Shown: in pieces, positions 58,144 through 64,000 of the stretch
How the letters are laid out: each line of letters begins with the position of its first letter
Numbering within the stretch: the first letter of the stretch is position 1
NCBI RefSeq assembly: GCF_023159225.1
Contig: NC_063171.1
Location: forward strand, 37,665,378 to 37,729,377
Length of the DNA stretch: 64,000 nt
Reading direction: 5' to 3'
Source of the DNA: Perognathus longimembris pacificus
Taxonomy: Eukaryota > Chordata > Mammalia > Rodentia > Heteromyidae
Program-made: the position numbers and the translations under genes
Notes under the pieces: generated by a model
The model's database searches: none
What the model saw: the letters and a program-made list of their open reading frames with translations, nothing else
What the model was told of the DNA's origin: nothing

Positions 58144-58190
58144 TTTCTCTCTTCCCCCTCTTCCTCTCCTTCTCCCTCTCCCCCTCCCTC
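58086..58190. repeat. (CTCTGT)n then (CT)n tract
   Basis: About seven CTCTGT hexamers followed by CT-rich sequence. The Ser/Val/Leu-rich frames through it are not genes. Confidence 0.95.
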
Positions 58191-58594
58191 CCTTTTGTCA
58201 TACTGTGTCATTTTAGAGCCAAAAACAATGGGGCCAGTTAACCATGAACTCTGAAACCTTCAAAACTGTGATTCGAAATAAACCTTTCCTCCTTGTATTT
58301 TGACTTTTCTCAGGCACTTATTTTGTTATAGTAACAGTAACAGAAACCCAACACATTTCATAGTCTCTTTGTTCATTTACTTGTAGCATTCAGTAGATCA
58401 GCAATATCCATCGGAACTTTCCCCAGAGTTAGAAGTGTCCCTTATGGGCACTAGTCTGCTGGAATAGCCTCTAGGTGTGAATAGGAAAAATTTGAAATGT
58501 GACTAGCTGACTGAAAAAAAATCTTTGCTTTTAATTCTAATGAATTTTACATTCAAATCACCATATATTGCTAGTGGAATCTGTACTGGACAGC
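58191..58594. other. Unassigned DNA
   Basis: Nothing recognised. Confidence 0.4.
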
Positions 58595-58710
58595 ACAAAT
58601 AACTTTAGATTTTTAAGCTCCATGAGTATGGGACCACGTCTGTATAGTTTTCTATGAAATTTCTCAGGGCCAGCACTGTGCTTGGTGGATGAGAGGCATG
58701 CGATATCAAG
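58595..58710 (+). mobile_element. MIR/L2 3'-end fragment
   Basis: 'taagctccatgagtatggga' and 'gccagcactgtgcttggtgg' match the shared 3' portion. Confidence 0.55.
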
Positions 58711-58964
58711 AAGGCTGGGTGAGTAATCTGCAGATTATGTGTCTTTTAGAGGTTGATCTTTTCTGTAGCATGAAGGCTGAATGTGAGGAAAATCTGTTTG
58801 AGAAGGATTTGGATGTCTGTGCTGATGAATTCAGGAGATTTAAAATTTTATTATTGGCTGTGTGAAAGATCTTAATGGTGAGCTAGGAATCACTGCTTGG
58901 CTTAACGTAGCTGAATTTCTATTAGAAGTTGCTTATTCTGCCTTAAGTCTGAGTTATACCTTAG

Positions 58965-59040
58965 AGATTTTTTTTTAATTGTCAAAGTGAAGTACAGAGG
59001 GGTTACAGTTTCAACTGTCTGAAGATGTATCAGTGAAAAA
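58965..59040 (-). mobile_element. L1 3'-terminal stub
   Basis: 'gtcaaagtgaagtacagagg' with 'ggttacagttt' is the antisense L1 end after a poly(T). About 55 bp of L1 remain. Confidence 0.65.
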
Positions 59041-59314
59041 AAGAAAGAGATCCCTCTGGGGAGCAAAATGCTACTTCAGAATGAAGTGGGGATTTCTTTA
59101 TTTCTCCTTTGTGGCTTGAGTGCTTTCAGTGGTTGTAATTCTTGAGTCAGAAAACTGATGTGCCAAGTAAGTGATGTGTGTTAACACTTGTAGTTTGTGC
59201 CATCACATATACCAAGCACTAATGTAGCCAGGGATCCAGAGTTATCTGTGGGAGCTAGTTCAAAAGTGGAGGCTCTGAGGTTAGGATGACACATATAGGA
59301 CTCCAGTGTTTCTC

Positions 59315-59380
59315 TCCCTCTCTCTGTCTCTTTCTCGCTCCCTCCCTCCCTCCCTCCCTCCTTCCCTCCCTCCCTCCCCT
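59315..59380. repeat. (CCCT)n microsatellite
   Basis: CCCT units after a CT-rich lead. Confidence 0.95.
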
Positions 59381-59653
59381 GAGACTTTTGCACAGCCTTG
59401 TCTCTGCCTTATTTGCTGATTTGTTACATGCAGTTCTGACCAAATACAGTCAAAAAGCAAGTTATTTTTTTTTTAAATCAAGAGAAATTTCATTGAAAGT
59501 TTAACTTCCTGTATCTGTGTTACACAGCTCAGTTGCTTCAGAGAAGCCCTTGTTCAGTCCTATTGTCTGTTGAAATCTCTGTGTGATCTACTATGTCCCT
59601 TTGTGAAAAATCTGTGTCCTTTCCCCAGATCAAAGGATGCTCAAAATGGTGCT
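59381..59653. other. Unassigned DNA
   Basis: Nothing recognised. Confidence 0.4.
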
Positions 59654-59863
59654 CAAAAACACATGGCAGGGGCTGGGGATATGGCCTAGTGGCAAGAGTG
59701 CTTGCCTCATATACATGAGGCCCTGGGTTCAATTCCCAAGCACCACATATACAGAAAATGGCCAGAAGTGGTGCTGTGGCTCAAGTGGCAGAGTACTCGC
59801 CTTGAGCAAAAAGAAGCCAGGGACAGTGCTCAGGCGCTGAGTCCAAGCCCCAGGACTGGCAAA

Positions 59864-59896
<33 letters not shown>

Positions 59897-59908
59897 AAAC
59901 GCATGGCA
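59654..59908 (+). mobile_element. IDL-Geo SINE, older subfamily, (AAC)n tail
   Basis: The element (59669-59893) is flanked by CAAAAACACATGGCA and CAAAAACGCATGGCA (one difference). The tail has become about 10 AAC units. It carries 'gagcaaaaagaagcc'. Confidence 0.96.
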
Positions 59909-60864
59909 ATCCTCCCAAGCCATTTGTTTAAGTGGTAAAGAAAAAAAAAAGAGAGATAATACTTGCTGAAAGTTAGACTATATTATGGGGGAAATGAATG
60001 AGGGATCTACAGTAGAGTACTGAGCATTTGAGACTTGTCCTCAGTGGCGGTCTCCTTAAATACACACACTCACCGGTACTATGGGCCTACTTTCCTTTCC
60101 TGATAATTCAAAGCCTTCTCACAAAGCACCTCAAAATAGAGCTCATGCAATCAGTTCAGTAGGTGGGAGTTGACACTCCCAATCTCCATATAGACCCTAC
60201 TTTTTTCCTGCTTTGAGGAAACGATTGAATTAAATAATAAGCCCTTTAAGATAGAGAGAAAATGAGAGGGTACAAGATTTCAAAGTTTTCCTCCTCTTGA
60301 TTTAGATTAAATAAATTATCATCAATTTTTATGTATCACAAAAATAACCACTTTCCCCATAGTTAGGTTAATTCAGACAGCAATGCTAATCACTTAAACA
60401 AGGATGCTCATACTCTGAATGATGGATTTATGTTTCTTTTCTACTCTTGTTTGACTAAATTTTCTAATTTTTGAGTAATGAGTTAAATTGCTTTTGTAAC
60501 AACAACAAAGGCAAGAACAAATGAGCTTAATAAAACACACAGTGGAATAGTATAATTTTCTACACTTACTTCTTTTGCTTTCTTTTTCTGGAATAAGCAA
60601 CCTAAAACAATAATTAAATGAAAAGCAATTAGAGATAAAATGCAAGAAGAAAGCTGAGTTTAACATGTAAACTTGGATAAACAGTTACAAAAGAGCTGCA
60701 AAGTTTGCAACGTTAACAATAATTTAAAAAATTCTTCATAAGAACATTGAATTTCTTAAAGTTGTTGTGTACTGCTTAGGTACACAAAACAATATTGATA
60801 AATACATGTATAAGATGTAATTGTATAACAACAGAAGAAATAGCTATATGCCTACCACCAGGTT
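59909..60864. other. Unassigned AT-rich DNA
   Basis: No repeat or gene supported. Confidence 0.4.
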
Positions 60865-60945
60865 TAAGAAGTAGAATAGTAGACTAAGTGGTAGAATGCA
60901 TGTCTTTCAAGTAAAAGATCCTGAATTCAAATACCAGCATGATCA
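60865..60945 (+). mobile_element. ID-like SINE monomer
   Basis: 'agactaagtggtagaatgca' with 'gatcctgaattcaaatacca' is a diverged ID monomer. A CA tract (60947-60972) replaces the tail. Confidence 0.7.
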
Positions 60946-60946
60946 A

Positions 60947-60972
60947 CACACACACACACACACACACACACC
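60947..60972. repeat. (CA)n microsatellite
   Basis: About 13 CA units. Confidence 0.94.
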
Positions 60973-60989
60973 CCAGTACTTATGATGCC

Positions 60990-61400
60990 ACTGTGTCCTC
61001 TTCTAGGCACCATCCAGTGTCTAGTTCCCTGAAGTACCTACTGAGTTTTGTACATTGTCATTTGCTATCAATTTTTGAATCACTAAAAATATTACTTATT
61101 TTATTCGTTTTATACTTCTAAAGTACAATCAAATTGTGTGCATTCTTCTGTAGCTTGTTGAGACACTTATGCTGACTGTATCATATAGAAGTATAATGTA
61201 CTTTTACATGAATAAACTATAATTAATTTGCCCATTTTAGTCTCTCTCCCTTGCTTTCTCTCTCTCATTCCCTAGGGTTTTAATAAATAGTACTATTAAA
61301 CGTTACCCCAGGATTAGGAGTGCTATTTCATGATAGGTGTATCTTTCAAAATTAATAGATAACACCACATAATATCCCAAACAAGTGATATCTCCTTATA
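60990..61400 (-). mobile_element. Possible old L1 antisense fragment
   Basis: Phrases such as 'ataaactataattaatttgc' and 'gtgctatttcatgataggtg' fit antisense L1 but are strongly decayed. Confidence 0.4.
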
Positions 61401-61609
61401 GTACTATTCGTGAATAAGATGTAGTTAATCTGAGAAAAAGACATTTAATCCAATTATTCACCTGGAATTCACTGAGTTCTAAGAACTAGCGCTAAGGAAA
61501 TTCAGATGATTTTAATATTATGTAGCTAGGTGGCGAATTAAAGTAACATGCCTGACCATCTAGAATTATATATGATGTTATTCATTTTTCTGTTTGTAAA
61601 TGTCATGCA

Positions 61610-61648
61610 AGTATGTGTGTATGTGTTTGTGTGTGTGTGTGTGTGTGT
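61610..61648. repeat. (GT)n microsatellite
   Basis: About 18 GT units with interruptions. Confidence 0.94.
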
Positions 61649-61689
61649 GGTGTGTTAATGTCCCTTCAATATTATATTTATGCACAAGT

Positions 61690-61800
61690 AGATTGGCATG
61701 TGGTTGAGAGTTCAGGCTCTGGTATCAAATTACCTGGGTTTACATCCTGGTTCCTGTATTTGGATCCTTGTAACTTTGGGCAAATAACCAAGGGTTCATA
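61690..61800 (+). mobile_element. MIR SINE fragment
   Basis: 'gagttcaggctctggtatca', 'cctgggtttacatcctggtt' and 'aactttgggcaaataaccaa' are the MIR 5' half in order. Confidence 0.85.
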
Positions 61801-61914
61801 TCTGGCTCTTCCTATCTGAGCCGAAACGCAGCAGCTGGTCCTATTGGGCTTTCATTTGGGCCTGGAGATACACTAGAGGCATGAGCATTCACTTTCTTCC
61901 TCTCCCCTAGCTGA

Positions 61915-62460
61915 CTCAGGGAGGTCTGTATTTCTCTCCCCTCCTTGCTGGGCGTAGCTCTACCACTCCATCCGCGTGGAGGCTATAGGCTTGTCCGCCT
62001 CTCCCATGTGGTTGTCTCTCGTTCTCTCGCTGGAGCGGAGACCCCAGGTAGCCTTTGTCAGCATGTGGTCGCAAGACCCCCCCCATGTCCTTCAACCATG
62101 GAAGACACAGAAGCGTGGGAGTCCCGGAGAAGGCCTCAGGGGCGTTCTGGTTTATTCAAGGGAGGAGCTAAGAATTTGTCCCCCCAAAGGCAGGCACAGG
62201 AGAGGGACTATTGGATTTTAATGATTGGCTAAAAGGACTGTCCATCTGGTAATGTCACAGAACTTCCTCTATGGGCAGAGCCCACAGTCCCCCAAGGACC
62301 AGGTTCCTGGAGTCCCCGCCATTACACACGTGGCCGAGCCAAGAGGTGGGGGTTGCTTTGCTTCTTTTCCGGTGGAAGCCGGAAGGTGGGGGGGGGGGTC
62401 GGGCTAAGTGGGCCGACCCCTCTTAAAGGCACAGCTGTCCCCAGCACCTCCTCACTTTCC
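61915..62460 (-). mobile_element. LTR-like block, borders uncertain
   Basis: A GC- and CpG-rich block. On the minus strand it has a CCAAT-type motif (complement of 62223-62227), an A/T box, then AATAAA (complement of 62151-62156) followed by a long GC-rich stretch. It resembles U3-R-U5. I could not find matching target-site repeats. The short frames here have no retroviral domains. Confidence 0.45.
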
Positions 62461-62466
62461 TCTACA

Positions 62467-63660
62467 ATGATAAGAGTGCCAGCCTGCTGCAGTTCGACAT
62501 TGGCAGACTGGCAGAGAATGCAGGCAGTCTGTTCTGTGTAATTTTTTGGTGTGTTGGAATGGGGGGGGTAGTTTACAAGTATCTGTGGCTTCTACTGGGG
62601 CTTGCTGTCACACACTTCTGGTGCTTGTGCATGGTCAAGAGCAACAAGTGGTTTCAGCAGGTGAACCATCTTTCTGCATCATTTTGGTGGTCTCTTAGTT
62701 TTTGCATGCTCAGGCAATATTTTCTCATTTTACTTATTTTGTGACAGGACAGATAAGCCATTTATTTCCACCTGTATTAATATCACTAATTTCCCTGGTA
62801 AGTACCAGGAAATACAATTGCTTGGGGGCAAGAGCTGAGGGCGGGAACCTCTAGTTGACTGTAAGAACAAGGTTTCTTTCGTCATTTTCTTCTTTAATTT
62901 GAGCCTAGAAATTGTGCTGACTTTAGGATCCATGTGTCCTCTTGGAGCTGTATTGCTCTTGCTTCCTCTAGCCCTGCTACATTGCCTAAGTCCAGGCAGG
63001 ACCATTTATACAGGGTTCCAGGTGTCCTTGGAGGTCCCCTCACACCTGACACCCATGTCTGTCTCTTAAAGAGGGTGACCTTATTTGCTCTGGCAGTTAC
63101 TGCACTTGGATGAGCACATGTGTACATGTGCACCAACAGACAGGCAGACATGCACTTGCCTCCATTGATTAGCACTTATTTTACAATTCAGCATCCTGAG
63201 TTACTCTCCAAATAAACAGGAATCCAGATACGCTGTCTTAGGCTGATTGCCTTCATTGATCTGATTTTAGATTGCTCTCAATATAGGGATAATGCAATGA
63301 TTAGGCACATGTACTGATTATATTTGTATAAGTATATAATCTTATTCACTGTCATCAGTTACCTGTTTTCTTTCCTCAGAAATGTAAGATAGTTTATTAG
63401 GTCTTCAGAAATCCCAGGATTGTATTCTCCCCTTCAATGATCTGAGTGGTTGAAAAGGAGCCCAGAATTTAATAAGCCAAAGGAAACATGGCCCACCTAG
63501 AGAATCATGACAAATATGTCATGTGTCCTGACTTTAAACAGCTTCCTTCAGTGATCACATAGCTACATGTGGGATTAAAGTATTAATTAAAGATACATTT
63601 ATTACAGTCTATGCTTGTAAGACCAAGAATGGATGGCTATTTACCTTTTATCTAACCTCA
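62467..63660. other. Unassigned DNA
   Basis: Nothing recognised. The frames at 62730-63175 on the minus strand lack domains. Confidence 0.4.
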
Positions 63661-63994
63661 TTGCTCTTCCTTCCTTCTTTTCTTCCTTCCATTATTTCTC
63701 CTTCCTTCGCTCTTTCCTTTCTCTTTCTTTTCTGTCTTCCTTCTTTGCTTCCTCGTCCTCCTTCCCTTTTTCTTCCTCCTCCTTTCTTCCTCTTTCTTTC
63801 TTCCTTTCTTTCTTTCCTTCCTCTTCTTCCCCTTTCCTTCCTTTCTTCCTTTCTCCCTCCCTTCTTCCCTCCTCCTTTTTTTCTTCTGTCCTTCCTTCCT
63901 TTCTTCCAGACATTCTCTCTCTCTGTTTCTTTCTCTCCCTCTCTTCCTCCCTCCTTCCCTCTCTCTTGCTTTCTTTTGTTTTGTTTTGTTTTGA
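63661..63994. repeat. Long polypyrimidine tract, then (TTTTG)n
   Basis: About 300 bp of almost pure C+T (TTCC and TTTC units), then four TTTTG units up to the window edge. The complementary strand gives a Lys/Glu/Arg-only frame that is not a gene. Confidence 0.95.
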
Positions 63995-64000
63995 AAAAAA

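Noticed and set aside
63692..63913. Lys/Glu/Arg-only minus-strand frame
   Set aside because: Translation of the polypyrimidine tract. The Arg/Glu frame at 39922-40182 has the same cause.

Overview
This is mammalian nuclear DNA from a rodent, most likely of the superfamily Geomyoidea (pocket mice, kangaroo rats, pocket gophers). The main evidence is eight copies of a dimeric SINE: a tRNA-Ala/ID-like left monomer followed by a second monomer ending in A-rich sequence. This matches the IDL-Geo family known from that group. B1/7SL-ID composite SINEs, young L1 copies, old L1, L2 and MIR fragments, solo LTRs and many long CA/GT microsatellites complete a typical AT-rich intergenic landscape. The species cannot be decided from the sequence.

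I find no protein-coding gene that I can support. Every long open frame is L1 ORF2, a translated SINE, a microsatellite or uncorroborated. The one clear cellular gene is tRNA-Arg(TCT) at 14828-14901 (+). It has intact A and B boxes, a clean cloverleaf and a downstream T-run. From memory it matches the single-copy, nervous-system-enriched isodecoder called n-Tr20 in mouse and tRNA-Arg-TCT-4-1 in human. That locus lies between CADM3 and AIM2, so the window is probably the gene-free interval of that block (inference).

Layout. 1-14 kb: old L1, MIR and L2, one IDL-Geo, B1-ID dimers and a possible minus-strand LTR at 12.6-13.2 kb. 14.1-17.4 kb: mostly unique, GC-richer DNA around the tRNA gene, with a consensus splice donor on the minus strand at 17.2 kb. 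18.5-21.1 kb: a 5'-truncated young L1 (minus) inserted into a B1-B1-ID trimer SINE. 22-36 kb: L1, L2, MIR and SINE mosaic, with a near-perfect CTCF motif at 28058-28071. 38.4-38.9 kb: a solo LTR with an exact 6-bp target duplication. 44.1-46.0 kb: B1-ID dimer, a tailless 5S rRNA retropseudogene, a twin-primed L1 with a 3' transduction, and a trimeric SINE. 47-60 kb: five IDL-Geo copies, a minus-strand solo LTR, and an L2 carrying a perfect 20-bp inverted repeat. 61.9-62.5 kb: another LTR-like block. The window ends in a 300-bp polypyrimidine tract.

No operon, defence island or new multi-gene system is present. The points of interest are the tRNA gene, the CTCF motif, the hairpin and the unusual retroposition products.
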